From: Pseudorhizobium banfieldiae
Lineage (GTDB): Bacteria; Pseudomonadota; Alphaproteobacteria; Rhizobiales; Rhizobiaceae
NCBI RefSeq assembly: GCF_000967425.1
Contig: NZ_FO082821.1
Span: 62,001 to 126,000 of the forward strand
Length of the DNA stretch: 64,000 nt
Reading direction: 5' to 3'
Numbering within the stretch: position 1 is the stretch's first letter; each line of letters opens with the position of its first letter. Position numbers and translations under genes: made by a program. Shown piece after piece: positions 32,456-41,260 of this stretch. A model generated the notes under the pieces. That model was given only the letters and a program-made list of their open reading frames with translations. It was not told where the DNA came from and did no database searches.

Positions 32456-34981
32456 CTATGCCGCTGCCAAGTTCTGCCTTGCAGTCAGGGCCAGCACCTG
32501 TTGTTCGCTCCGATCCGGATAGGCGAGCAGCCGCAAGGCATTGATCACGACGAGGACCGTGGAGCCTTCGTGGAAGAGAACCGCCGCGCCAAGCTGTAGC
32601 CCGAGCAGTGTCGCGGGAACCAGGATGGCGACCATGCCAAGGCTGATCCACAGGTTCTGCTTGATCGTCCGGCTTGTCCTGCGGCTGAGGCCGATGACGA
32701 ACGGCAGCCGCTCCAATGCGTCGCCCATCAGCGCCACGTCGGCGGTCTCGAGCGCGACGTCGGAGCCCGCGGCACCCATGGCGATGCCGACGGTGGCGTT
32801 GGCCATGGCTGGTGCATCATTGACACCGTCGCCGACCATGGCAACCGGTTGTTCGGACCGCATCTGCTTGATCGTCGCTACCTTGTCCTCGGGCATCAGG
32901 TCACCCATGGCCTGATCCAGTCCGACCTCCTTTGCGACGGCTTCGGCGACGCGGCTATTGTCGCCGGAGATCATCACCATCCGGGTGATGCCAAGCGCGC
33001 GCAGGCTTGCGATCACGCCAGATGCCGAGGCACGCGGCGTATCCATTAGGCCGATGACCCCGAGATAGCGATCGCCTCTCCGAACAATCATCGTGGTCCG
33101 TCCCTGGTTCTCGAGGTCTTTGACATTTGCCGCCACAAGCTCGGGGATGGGTGGACCATCGATCTCGGCAAAGAGGGCAGCCTTGCCGACATAGACCTTG
33201 TCACCTGCGATCTCGGCAACAAGGCCACGTCCGGTGATGCTTTGAAGGTTTTCGGCCGGAGCCACTGGTGCGTTGTCTAAAAGCCCCTGGGTTCCATCGC
33301 GGGCCACAGCCGCTGCTAGGGGATGATCGCTGAGCGCCTCGACGGCAACGGCGACTTCAAGCAGTTCCTTTTCGAGAACGCCTGAAGCCGGAACAACGTC
33401 TGATATCCGCGGCTTGCCCTCGGTCAGCGTCCCGGTCTTGTCAAAAGCGATGGCACCGAGCGTGCCCAAGTTCTCAAGTGGGCCGCCGCCTTTCACCAAG
33501 ACCCCGCCGCGCGCCGCTCTCGCAACCCCCGCCAGCACGGCGCTCGGCGTGGAAATGGCGAGTGCGCAGGGGCTCGCAGCCACCAGAACCGCCATCGCGC
33601 GGTAGAAGCTGGCACTGAAGGGTTCGTCGATCACCAGCCACGCGAAGAGCAGGAGACCAACCGAGATCAAGACCACCGGGACGAAGATGCGTTCGAAGCG
33701 GTCAGTAAAATGCTGTGTCGGTGATTTCTGGGTCTCGGCCTCGCCGACCATTTGGACTAGGCGGGCAAGCGTGCTGTCCTTGGCCAGCTTTGTGACATGA
33801 ATTTCGAGGGCCCCGCCGCCATTGATCGTGCCGGCATAGACCCGGAACTCTGCGGCAAGTTCGCTCGCCATCGATGCGGCCGCGGCTGCATCGCTCACCG
33901 CCATCTTGTCGACCGGAACGCTCTCGCCCGTTACGGGGGCCTGGTCGACGCTGCTTGTCCCGAGGGTCACAAAGCCATCGGACGGGATGCGCGAATTCGG
34001 TCGGACGACGACGATATCGCCGACGACCAGTTCGGCCACGGGCACTTCGCTGAGACCGCCGTTCCGCCTGACCTCGGCGGTCGGGGGCGTGAGGTCGGCA
34101 AGTGCGGCAATGGCACGCCGCGCACGACCCATCGCATAGTGCTCCAATCCGTGTCCGATGCTAAAGAGGAAGAGCAGAAGGGCTCCCTCGGCCCATTCGC
34201 CGAGCACCGCCGCGCCCGCCGCCGCAACCAGCATCAGGAAATCGATCTCGAAACGACCGAGAAGCAATGTTTCGATGGCTTCGCGCAGCAGGTAATAGCC
34301 GCCAAAGCCGTAGGCGGCCACATAGAGGAGAAGGGGAACCCATGCGGGGATAGACAAAAGGAACGATGACGCAAAACCCGCCGCCAGAAGCCCGCCGCAG
34401 ATAAAGGCAAAGATCAGCTCTGTGTTGCGGCCTAAGATACCGCCATGCTCGTGATCGTGTTCCTCACCCCCGTCGGCATGCTCAGGAGCCACTGACGGCT
34501 CGGTCGCAGGAAAGATGACGCCCAGGTCTTCGAGGGCCGCGCGGAGGGCAGCTTCAGACGTCACGCCCCTGTCGAACTCGATGCGCACCGGACCGGCAAC
34601 ATTGGCCACGGCTTCCAGAACACCCGGCATCTGCTGCAGATATTCCGTGACCGTGCGGGCGCGGCTTGCATTCTGCAGACCATTCACCTCCCAAAGCACA
34701 TGGCCAAACTGTTCGGTCAGCCGGGCACCGGAACTCTGGGCGATCTCTGTGATCCTGGCGAGGCTGATGATCGCGGGATCGTAATGGATGCACAGTTTGG
34801 CGGGTTGGTCTGCGGTAGCAGCCAGAACATGCACCTTCGCCAGTCCTTCGCGACCCGTCAGGTCCGCGACCAGTCGGCCGACACAAGCGTCCTGTTCGTC
34901 AGGTATGTTGGGAAGAAGGATCGGGAGGTCGAGTTGCAGTTTGCTTGCATCCAAGGTCGCCATTGGCGTGAGGTCTTTCAT
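32456..34981 (-). CDS. P1B-type metal-exporting ATPase (P1B-4-like)
   Basis: About 841 residues from ATG 34981 (ATG 34993 possible). N-terminal HMA-like domains without CxxC, a His-rich HADGGEEHDHEHGG, eight membrane segments, phosphorylation site DKTGTLTEG, TGES, GDGVNDAPAMA. The transport motif in the sixth helix is SPCALAIS rather than CPC, and HEGSTVLVVINALRLL is in the eighth; SPC plus HEGS is typical of the P1B-4 group, which exports Co, Zn, Fe or Ni ions. It sits in an operon with thiol/redox proteins. Confidence 0.9.
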   Translation of the reverse strand: MKDLTPMATLDASKLQLDLPILLPNIPDEQDACVGRLVADLTGREGLAKVHVLAATADQPAKLCIHYDPAIISLARITEIAQSSGARLTEQFGHVLWEVNGLQNASRARTVTEYLQQMPGVLEAVANVAGPVRIEFDRGVTSEAALRAALEDLGVIFPATEPSVAPEHADGGEEHDHEHGGILGRNTELIFAFICGGLLAAGFASSFLLSIPAWVPLLLYVAAYGFGGYYLLREAIETLLLGRFEIDFLMLVAAAGAAVLGEWAEGALLLFLFSIGHGLEHYAMGRARRAIAALADLTPPTAEVRRNGGLSEVPVAELVVGDIVVVRPNSRIPSDGFVTLGTSSVDQAPVTGESVPVDKMAVSDAAAAASMASELAAEFRVYAGTINGGGALEIHVTKLAKDSTLARLVQMVGEAETQKSPTQHFTDRFERIFVPVVLISVGLLLFAWLVIDEPFSASFYRAMAVLVAASPCALAISTPSAVLAGVARAARGGVLVKGGGPLENLGTLGAIAFDKTGTLTEGKPRISDVVPASGVLEKELLEVAVAVEALSDHPLAAAVARDGTQGLLDNAPVAPAENLQSITGRGLVAEIAGDKVYVGKAALFAEIDGPPIPELVAANVKDLENQGRTTMIVRRGDRYLGVIGLMDTPRASASGVIASLRALGITRMVMISGDNSRVAEAVAKEVGLDQAMGDLMPEDKVATIKQMRSEQPVAMVGDGVNDAPAMANATVGIAMGAAGSDVALETADVALMGDALERLPFVIGLSRRTSRTIKQNLWISLGMVAILVPATLLGLQLGAAVLFHEGSTVLVVINALRLLAYPDRSEQQVLALTARQNLAAA

Positions 34982-35020
34982 TCCAGAGGACATTTCGCCA
35001 AGAGGGGCCACGAGACCACT

Positions 35021-35425
35021 TCACGCTTTTCGACGGATTGTTCCTTGAAGATTCGTGGCTTCCGCGATGGTGTTGGAGATCGTCCCATACTTTCGGACAT
35101 TCTTGTGCAGCAGGTCGAGCCGCTGGTCGGTCTCGTCAGTGTCGACGATCAACGCGTAGGTGATCGAAACCATCTTGGGCGGACTGTCCTGCCGGATGCC
35201 ATGCAGCGCGACCTCGACGCCCCGAAGATCGAATCCGAGCATCGGCGTCACGCGCTCGATACCCTTGATCATGCAGGCGGCGACGGACGCCAGCAACAGT
35301 TCGGCCGGATTGAAGGCATCCGGCCTGCCTGCCAGGTCGGTATCGAGAACGATCCGAGCCTCTTTCGTCGAGGCTTCCGCCCCATGGCTGTCGATGCGGC
35401 GCGCCGCCACCTTGTATTCAAGCAT
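35021..35425 (-). CDS. OsmC-family protein
   Basis: 134 residues. OsmC/Ohr fold: GRPDAFNPAELLLASVAACM with the first reactive Cys, and KYGTISNTIAEATNLQG where the second Cys of classic OsmC/Ohr peroxidases is replaced by Gly-Thr. Family members reduce organic peroxides using a Cys pair; with only one Cys, peroxidase action is doubtful and thiol binding is possible. Lies 39 bases before the ATPase gene. Confidence 0.85.
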   Translation of the reverse strand: MLEYKVAARRIDSHGAEASTKEARIVLDTDLAGRPDAFNPAELLLASVAACMIKGIERVTPMLGFDLRGVEVALHGIRQDSPPKMVSITYALIVDTDETDQRLDLLHKNVRKYGTISNTIAEATNLQGTIRRKA

Positions 35426-35489
35426 GAGGGTCTTCCTTCAAACGCGCCGATCGACGACGTCACCAGTTTTCTCGCATGGGCAAGAACTG

Positions 35490-35984
35490 TCAGCAGCATG
35501 ATCCGGCAGCATTGCTCGCGCCGCAGCCGGATTCTGACTTCGGATCAGTCGGTTTGTCCGAGCAACAGGACCCGGCAGACTGGCTGCCTTCGTCACCGCA
35601 GCCACATGCGGAGCCAGCCTTTACCGGCTGCTCGGACACATCGCCGCTGACCGGGAAACCGCGTTCGAGCCAGCGGGCCATGCCATGCTTCATGTTCGCC
35701 ACATGCCCATAGCCCTGGTACATGAGATAGTAGGTCGCCTTGAGGCTTCGCGCTCCCACAGCGCAGGCGACGATAACTTCGCGATCGCGGGGCACTTCAC
35801 GCCAACGCTGCTCGAACTCGCTCATCGGAATGTGCAGGACCTCGCAATCGGCGAAGGCAACTTGATCCACTTCGTTCTGTTCGCGGACATCGACCAGAAG
35901 CGCGCCCTTGGCCAACAGCCCGCGGGTCGTGGTCGGGCAGACTTCGCTGGCCTCGGCCAGCTCCTTCTTCACGGTCTCGTTCAT
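35490..35984 (-). CDS. Rhodanese-like protein with cysteine-rich tail
   Basis: 164 residues from ATG 35984, overlapping the thioredoxin stop. Rhodanese domain (LLAKGALLVDVREQNEVDQ, AFADCEVLHIPMSEF, active-site VIVACAVGARS with Cys). The last 40 residues form a Gly/Ser/Cys tail with seven cysteines (CGCG, GSCCSD, SGCG, GSCC), resembling a small metal-binding tail. Rhodaneses move sulfane sulfur; with the thioredoxin and permease it suggests sulfur/metalloid handling. Confidence 0.85.
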   Translation of the reverse strand: MNETVKKELAEASEVCPTTTRGLLAKGALLVDVREQNEVDQVAFADCEVLHIPMSEFEQRWREVPRDREVIVACAVGARSLKATYYLMYQGYGHVANMKHGMARWLERGFPVSGDVSEQPVKAGSACGCGDEGSQSAGSCCSDKPTDPKSESGCGASNAAGSCC

Positions 35985-36211
35985 TTCAGCCAGGCCTCCA
36001 CCTTGTCGCCGGTCGGGACAGAGCCGTAATGCACGACCTTTCCGTCCACCACCACGCCGGGCGTAGACATGACGCCATAGCTGACGATCTCCCTGATATC
36101 TTCCACCTTGGAGATAGTGACATTGGCTCCTTTGGCCTTCGCCACCTTTTCCAGAATGTCGACTGTCGCCTTGCACTTGGCGCAGCCGGGTCCGAGAACC
36201 TTGATTTCCAT
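35981..36211 (-). CDS. Small thioredoxin-like redox protein (permease-associated)
   Basis: 76 residues from ATG 36211, the typical size of the MTH895/TIGR00412 'redox-active disulfide' group. MEIKVLGPGCAKCKATVDIL carries the CxxC at residues 10-13, and MSTPGVVVDGKVV has the cis-Pro. These proteins usually accompany ArsP/DUF318-type permeases, as here. Confidence 0.88.
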   Translation of the reverse strand: MEIKVLGPGCAKCKATVDILEKVAKAKGANVTISKVEDIREIVSYGVMSTPGVVVDGKVVHYGSVPTGDKVEAWLK

Positions 36212-36252
36212 TGCGAGTCTCCTTGCGTTGATGACCGAGGGCGGAAAGGCCC

Positions 36253-37260
36253 TCAAACGAACAGGTAAGCGATGCTATTGAACAGAAAGCCGATCAGCAG
36301 GATGCCGACGGTGACGATTGCGGTGAACAAGATCAGCAGCGGCATCTTGATCACCCGCTTGAGCATGATCAGCGATGGCAGCGACAGCGCCGTGACCGCC
36401 ATCATAAAGGCGAGCGCGGTGCCGAGGCCGACGCCCTTGCCGACCAGGGCTTCGGCGATCGGCAGGGTTCCGAAGATGTCGGCATACATGGGTATGCCGA
36501 TCACTGTAGCGGCGGGAACCGACCACCATTTGTCCTGCCCGAGCACGCTGGTGATGACATCCTCCGGCAGCCAGTTGTGGATCACCGCGCCGATGCCGAC
36601 GCCGATCAGGATGTAGGGCCAGACCCGCTTGACGATGTCGAGAACCTGGTCGCGCGAAAAGATCGCCCGGTCCCGTCGCGACATAGTCTGGGCTTCGAGT
36701 TCGATGCTCGGCATCTGATAGACGAAGCTTTCGACCTGATTGGCCATGCCAGCACGGCCGATGAGGGTGCCACCGACGACGGCGAGCACCAGCCCGACCA
36801 CGACATAGGCCAACGCGATCGACCAGTTGAAGATGCTGGCGAGCATGATCACCGACGCGAGATCGACCAGCGGCGACGAGATGAGAAACGAGAAGGTTAC
36901 GCCCAGAGGCAGGCCGGCGGCGGTGAAGCCAATGAACAGCGGAATGGACGAGCAGGAACAGAATGGCGTGATGGTGCCCAGCAGCGCGCCAAGGATATTC
37001 GCGCCGAAGCCATTGTAGCGGCCGAGAATTCGACGGGTCCGTTCCGGCGGGAAGTGGCTCTGAACCCAGGAGATCAAAAAGATCAGCACCGACAGAAGAA
37101 TGAAAATCTTGACCACATCGTAGATAAAGAAATGCACGCTGGCCCCGACGCGGCTATTGAGATCGAGGCCCGCCAGATCGTGCAAGAGGTAAGAGACCAA
37201 ATCGGACAGCCATTGCATCCGAAGAAGTTGGTCGTTCAGCCAACCGAAGGTGTTCGACAT
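36253..37260 (-). CDS. ArsP/DUF318-type permease
   Basis: 335 residues from ATG 37260; eight or more hydrophobic segments. The signature TPFCSCSSIPLFIGF lies in the first half, and GIPMYADIFGTLP in the second, as in the PF03773 family. ArsP members export organic arsenicals, others have unknown substrates. First gene of the permease-thioredoxin-rhodanese-OsmC-ATPase operon. A short palindrome ATAC-TTCC-GTAT lies at 37296-37307 upstream and may be an operator. Confidence 0.85.
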   Translation of the reverse strand: MSNTFGWLNDQLLRMQWLSDLVSYLLHDLAGLDLNSRVGASVHFFIYDVVKIFILLSVLIFLISWVQSHFPPERTRRILGRYNGFGANILGALLGTITPFCSCSSIPLFIGFTAAGLPLGVTFSFLISSPLVDLASVIMLASIFNWSIALAYVVVGLVLAVVGGTLIGRAGMANQVESFVYQMPSIELEAQTMSRRDRAIFSRDQVLDIVKRVWPYILIGVGIGAVIHNWLPEDVITSVLGQDKWWSVPAATVIGIPMYADIFGTLPIAEALVGKGVGLGTALAFMMAVTALSLPSLIMLKRVIKMPLLILFTAIVTVGILLIGFLFNSIAYLFV

Positions 37261-37317
37261 AGTGTACCCCTGTGAAACCGCATCAACCTTTCCGCATACT
37301 TCCGTATTCGGGGGCAT

Positions 37318-37663
37318 TCGGGTTTAAGTGGGCCAGTGATGACACGCTCTCCCTTCGTGTCCTTGATCAGTGTCAAGTGACATGGAGATCGGTCGGCTAG
37401 GATGTTGCTCCCGGGCCTCGTCCTTTCGACCACGGAAGTGCTTGAGAGGTTAGCATTCTCGCGCCAAACGGTGAAATAGAACCGAGATTGCATATGACGT
37501 GATAGGAATGCTCTAGCTGCAATAAGACTGGTATCCTGACCGCTACGTCGGTCTGCGGAACTTGAATCCGCTCTCTCCGATCCCTTAATCTGAGAAATAA
37601 ATTATCACATCATCGACCCAACATTGGGAAAGACGTATTACAAGGACGGTGGCGAAAGAAATC
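37318..37663. other. Intergenic stretch between permease operon and phoB
   Basis: AT-richer than its surroundings, without a credible gene. The upstream control region of the permease operon should be at its left end. Nothing else recognised. Confidence 0.4.
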
Positions 37664-38356
37664 TTACGTCATACCCGTATCCATGGAGTAGCCAGCACCT
37701 CTAACGGTCCGGATCAGATCGGGTTTGTTGGAGAAGTTGAGGGCTTTTCTAAGCCGACCAACATGGACGTCGACCGTTCGTTCATCAACATAGAGATCGT
37801 GTCCCCACACGCCGTCAAGGAGTTGTGCTCGGGAAAAGACGCGCCCGGGTGATCTCATCAGAAAGTCGAGGAGACGGAACTCAGTCGGCCCGAGTTTGGC
37901 TTCCCGACGCTCACGATGAACGCGGTGGCCCTCCCGGTCGAGCTCTATGTCTGCATAGCGCAAGACAGACGACAACAGCGCCGGGCTGGAACGCCTCAGC
38001 AGCGCTCGCACCCTCGCCATAAGTTCAGGGGTAGAGAACGGCTTTACAAGATAATCATCGGCACCTGTCGCCAATCCGCGCACTCGCTCGGTTTCTTCCC
38101 CCCGCGCTGTCAACATAATGACAGGGAGGCGCTCAGTGTTCGGTCGGGCGCGCAGGCGACGGCAGAGTTCTATCCCGGATACACCCGGAAGCATCCAGTC
38201 CAGGATCAGCAGATCAGGCACGCTCTCCTGCAAGACGATGTCAGCCTCTTCGCCGTGGCCGATAGTGTCTACCAGATATCCTTCTGCCTCGAGATTGTAG
38301 CGGAGGAGAACGCTCAGCGCTTCTTCATCTTCGACGATCATGACCTTTGGGGACAT
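37664..38356 (-). CDS. phoB: PhoB-type response regulator
   Basis: 230 residues. Receiver domain with phosphoacceptor D53 (ILDWMLPG) and KPF, and a C-terminal OmpR/PhoB winged helix (LGPTEFRLLDFLMRSPGRVF, DERTVDVHVGRLRKAL). Full length and closely PhoB-like. No phoR lies next to it, so it would rely on a kinase elsewhere. Divergent from the truncated pstS, with Pho-box-like and ArsR-type sites between, a pattern known from arsenic islands of Rhizobiales. Confidence 0.92.
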   Translation of the reverse strand: MSPKVMIVEDEEALSVLLRYNLEAEGYLVDTIGHGEEADIVLQESVPDLLILDWMLPGVSGIELCRRLRARPNTERLPVIMLTARGEETERVRGLATGADDYLVKPFSTPELMARVRALLRRSSPALLSSVLRYADIELDREGHRVHRERREAKLGPTEFRLLDFLMRSPGRVFSRAQLLDGVWGHDLYVDERTVDVHVGRLRKALNFSNKPDLIRTVRGAGYSMDTGMT

Positions 38357-38378
38357 CGACTTGGCTCCTCAATTACGC

Positions 38379-38420
38379 GGCTGCCGAGCGATTTATTACA
38401 GTTGCGCTTCAGTTTTGTGA
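38379..38420 (-). promoter_or_regulatory. phoB promoter with weak Pho box
   Basis: Minus strand TTGTCA, 17-base spacer, TGTAAT, about 25-45 bases upstream of phoB. The same stretch reads TTGTCACAAAACTGAAGC, a degenerate Pho box, consistent with PhoB autoregulation. Confidence 0.45.
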
Positions 38421-38433
38421 CAATCACTAAATA

Positions 38434-38447
38434 TCCAGAAATCTGGA
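38434..38447. promoter_or_regulatory. ArsR-type palindrome between phoB and pstS
   Basis: TCCAG-AAAT-CTGGA. The same arms with a 4-base centre (TCCAG-TAAT-CTGGA) overlap the arsR promoter at 39669-39682, so one ArsR may control both sites. Confidence 0.55.
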
Positions 38448-38630
38448 ATTGTGATTGCATTGCTGCCGCCTTTCGGGTATCCTGCTGATCTCGCCTGTCA
38501 GCGAGCGCCGTGCTGACCGCCCACGTCGAGACAACATTCAAAACAATAATTGCGTACAAATGACGATAATCCAAGTAATAAATTACCAAAGCAAATATCA
38601 ATTTATCCGGATACGCCATTCTATACTTGG

Positions 38631-38648
38631 TTGACATAAAACTGTCAT
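38631..38648 (+). promoter_or_regulatory. Pho box upstream of pstS
   Basis: TTGACATAAAACTGTCAT: two 7-base repeats spaced by AAAA, matching the CTGTCAT-N4-CTGTCAT pattern of PhoB sites. It lies 72 bases before the pstS start. Confidence 0.7.
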
Positions 38649-38719
38649 CGAACAATACTATGACCACCCTGCGTTCGCGGATGTCGCGTTCAGCTTTTCT
38701 GAATTCAGAGAGGGTCGTC

Positions 38720-39610
38720 ATGACACACAAAACGAAAAACTTTCGCGCGGCGCGCGCCGCCTTCGCTTCTTCCGCAGCTGGCATCCTGGCACTTGGTGTT
38801 CTCGTCGCGCCTTCCTTCGCGCAGCAGGCACCGACCGTGCTGATCGATGGCTCGAGCACCGTATTCCCGATTTCCGAAGCCATGGCTGAAGAGTTTCAGA
38901 AAGCCCAGGCAGGCAAGACCCTGGTGACGGTTGGTTCTTCCGGCACGGGTGGCGGCTTCAAGAAATTCTGCCGCGGCGAAACCGACATCACCGGTGCTTC
39001 GCGCCCGATCAAGTCTGACGAAATCGAGCTCTGCAAGCAGAACAAAATCGAATTCATCGAACTGCCTGTCGCAATCGATGCTCTCGCCACGATCGTGAAC
39101 CCGGCGAACAACTGGGCGGCCTGCATGACGGTCGCGGAGCTGAAGAAGATCTGGGAGCCTGAAGCACAGGGCAAGGTTACGAACTGGAACCAGATTCGTG
39201 GTGAATTCCCGGACGCCAAGCTTGGCCTTTTCGGCGCTGGCACAGATTCTGGAACCTATGACTACTACACCTTCGCCATCAACGGCAAAGAGCATGCCAG
39301 CCGCGGCGACTATACCGCGACCGAAGACGACAACATCACGATCCAGGGAGTCGGTGGCGACAAGAATGCAATCGGCTTTCTCGGTCTTGCCTACCTGACT
39401 GAAAACGCCGGCAAGGTAAAGGCTGTTGAGATCAAGCAGGCCGATGGTTCATGCGTGGCGCCGTCCATCAAGACAGCCACCGACGGCACCTACCAGCCAC
39501 TCACCCGTCCGCTCTTCTACTACGCTTCCAAGAAGTCGGCCGAAGAAAAAGAACATGTGCGCGAATTCGCAAAGTTCCTTTTTGAAGATCTGAGGCGCGC
39601 CCACTCCTGA
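38720..39610 (+). pseudogene. pstS: PstS phosphate-binding protein, C-terminally truncated
   Basis: 296 residues from ATG 38720 (GAGAGGG upstream). Signal peptide ending PSFAQQ, then the PstS core: [53 protein letters not shown]. It ends EFAKFLFEDLRRAHS, whereas PstS proteins continue for roughly 40 more residues with a GYIPLP-like motif. The last 8-10 residues look like out-of-family sequence, so the gene is probably broken by the junction that brought arsR. No pstC, pstA or pstB follows. Confidence 0.75.
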
Positions 39611-39651
39611 TGGTGTGGTTGCGGATTGCACGGCTCGATCAAACAAACGTG

Positions 39652-39682
39652 TTGACTTCGTCCACAATTCCAGTAATCTGGA
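39652..39682 (+). promoter_or_regulatory. arsR promoter and overlapping ArsR operator
   Basis: TTGACT (39652-39657), 16-base spacer, TAATCT (39674-39679). The palindrome TCCAG-TAAT-CTGGA (39669-39682) covers the -10. Transcription would start at about the ATG (39686), leaving almost no leader. Confidence 0.7.
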
Positions 39683-39685
39683 TAT

Positions 39686-40045
39686 ATGGAACAGGAACAA
39701 GCTATTCTCGCTCTTGCAGCGCTCGCTCAACCAACCCGTCTCGAAACGTTTCGGTTGCTTGTCAAGCATGCGCCGGAAGGGCTGCCGGCCGGCGATATAG
39801 CGCGCACGCTCGTGGTGCCGCAAAATACCATGTCGGCGCATTTGAACATTCTGTCGCGGGCAGGGCTTGTATCCTCGCAGCGGCATAGCAGGATCATCAT
39901 GTATCGTGCGGAGCTTGAACAGCTGCGTGACATGACGCTGTTTCTCCTGAAGGACTGCTGCGGTGGTTCGGCGGAACTGTGTGCGCCACTCATCGCCGAA
40001 CTGACACCCTGCTGTGTCCCAACCGTTGAGGAAAGTCCGGCATGA
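39686..40045 (+). CDS. arsR: ArsR-family arsenic-responsive repressor
   Basis: 119 residues. Winged helix (EGLPAGDIARTLVVPQNTMS, HLNILSRAGLVSSQRHSR) and C-terminal cysteines DCCGGSAELC and TPCC that could bind As(III). The predicted -10 is 7 bases upstream of the ATG, so the mRNA may be leaderless; no ribosome-binding site is visible. It heads arsR-arsC-arsC-acr3-arsO. A 16-codon frame overlaps its stop (40042) and looks like non-functional residue. Confidence 0.9.
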   Translation: MEQEQAILALAALAQPTRLETFRLLVKHAPEGLPAGDIARTLVVPQNTMSAHLNILSRAGLVSSQRHSRIIMYRAELEQLRDMTLFLLKDCCGGSAELCAPLIAELTPCCVPTVEESPA

Positions 40046-40107
40046 ATGCGCGCTCGACAACCCTCATGACGCTTATCCGACTGCCAACCTAACTCCGGAT
40101 CACTGAC

Positions 40108-40635
40108 ATGACCGAAAAGACCTATAACGTGCTCTTCCTGTGCACGGGTAATTCCGCACGCTCCATTCTTGCCGAAGCGATCCTCAACAAGGAAGGCGGC
40201 GGCCGTTTCACGGCCTATTCGGCCGGAAGCCACCCCAAGGGTGACGTCAACCCGCAAGCGCTCAAAGAACTCGCGGCGCTCGGCTACGCTACAACAGGCT
40301 TCTCGTCCAAGAGCTGGGACGTGTTCGCCGAGCCGGGGGCGCCGCAGATGGATTTCATCTTCACCGTTTGTGACAGTGCCGCGGGTGAAGCCTGCCCGGT
40401 GTGGATCGGCCACCCCATGACAGCGCACTGGGGCGTCGAGGATCCCGCATCCGTCAACGGATCCGAAGTCGAAATTCAGCGGGCATTCGCGCAGGCGGCG
40501 CGGTTCTTGAAGAACCGTATTACGGCATTCCTGAGCCTGCCACTTGAATCGATCGATCGGTTGGCGCTGCAAACACGGCTCCGGCAGATTGGCGCGATGG
40601 AAGGAACCACCGGTGTTCGTGAAGCGAGCCACTAG
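40108..40635 (+). CDS. arsC: Arsenate reductase, low-molecular-weight phosphatase type
   Basis: 175 residues. Active-site loop FLCTGNSARSILAEA (CX5R with Ser), Asp-loop region FTVCDSAAGEACPVW with the two shuttle-type cysteines, DPA motif in VEDPASV. Thioredoxin-linked family. The C-terminal extension (LPLESIDRLALQTRLRQIG) is usual in rhizobial forms. Reduces arsenate to arsenite for export by Acr3. Confidence 0.9.
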   Translation: MTEKTYNVLFLCTGNSARSILAEAILNKEGGGRFTAYSAGSHPKGDVNPQALKELAALGYATTGFSSKSWDVFAEPGAPQMDFIFTVCDSAAGEACPVWIGHPMTAHWGVEDPASVNGSEVEIQRAFAQAARFLKNRITAFLSLPLESIDRLALQTRLRQIGAMEGTTGVREASH

Positions 40636-40740
40636 AGCCAGATGACGGATAACGGCCGACGTGAAGAAACGCGCGCCGTTAACGCGTCGGCCCTCGACCT
40701 CCATACTTTTTCTCCAGTCAAACAAAAGGCCCGACGTCGC

Positions 40741-41175
40741 ATGACCAACCCCGTCGATATCGTCATCTACCACAACCCGGACTGCGGGACCTCGCGCAAC
40801 ACGCTTGCGATGATCCGCAACGCCGGCATCGAACCCCATGTGGTCGAGTATCTGAAAACCCCGCCTTCGCGCGCGCTGCTTAAGGAGTTGATCGAGCGGA
40901 TGGGAATTTCCGCGCGCGACCTTCTTCGCGAAAAGGGAACGCCGTTTTCCGACCTCGGTCTGGGCGACACATCCTTGTCCGATGAGCAACTGGTCGATGC
41001 CATGATGGACCACCCCATCCTGATCAACCGCCCGATCGTCGTCACACCTGTCGGCGTCAAGCTGTGCCGCCCATCGGAAGCGGTGTTGGATATTCTGCCG
41101 GCCGGCCAGCAGGCTGCGTTTACCAAAGAGGATGGCGAGGTCGTCGTCGACCAGACCGGTCGTCGCGTCGTCTGA
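40741..41175 (+). CDS. arsC: Arsenate reductase, glutaredoxin-dependent type
   Basis: 144 residues from ATG 40741. ArsC/Spx-like fold: IVIYHNPDCGTSRNTLAMI with the catalytic Cys in CGTSR, RMGISARDLLREKG, HPILINRPIVVT and the VKLCRPSEAV motif. It uses glutathione and glutaredoxin, an independent evolutionary origin from the preceding ArsC, so the operon carries two unrelated arsenate reductases. Confidence 0.92.
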   Translation: MTNPVDIVIYHNPDCGTSRNTLAMIRNAGIEPHVVEYLKTPPSRALLKELIERMGISARDLLREKGTPFSDLGLGDTSLSDEQLVDAMMDHPILINRPIVVTPVGVKLCRPSEAVLDILPAGQQAAFTKEDGEVVVDQTGRRVV

Positions 41176-41260
41176 CGCAAGTCAATAGAAGCCGAACGCG
41201 TATGACCGCAGCCTTCATGGCAAGGCTGCGGACGATATCTATCTGCCAAGGAGAACGCCA

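Noticed and set aside
37236..37493. 85-codon minus-strand frame upstream of the permease
   Set aside because: Overlaps the permease start and regulatory region, no ribosome site and no family.
39727..41013. 428-codon minus-strand frame
   Set aside because: Covers arsR and both arsC genes in antisense; no domain recognised.
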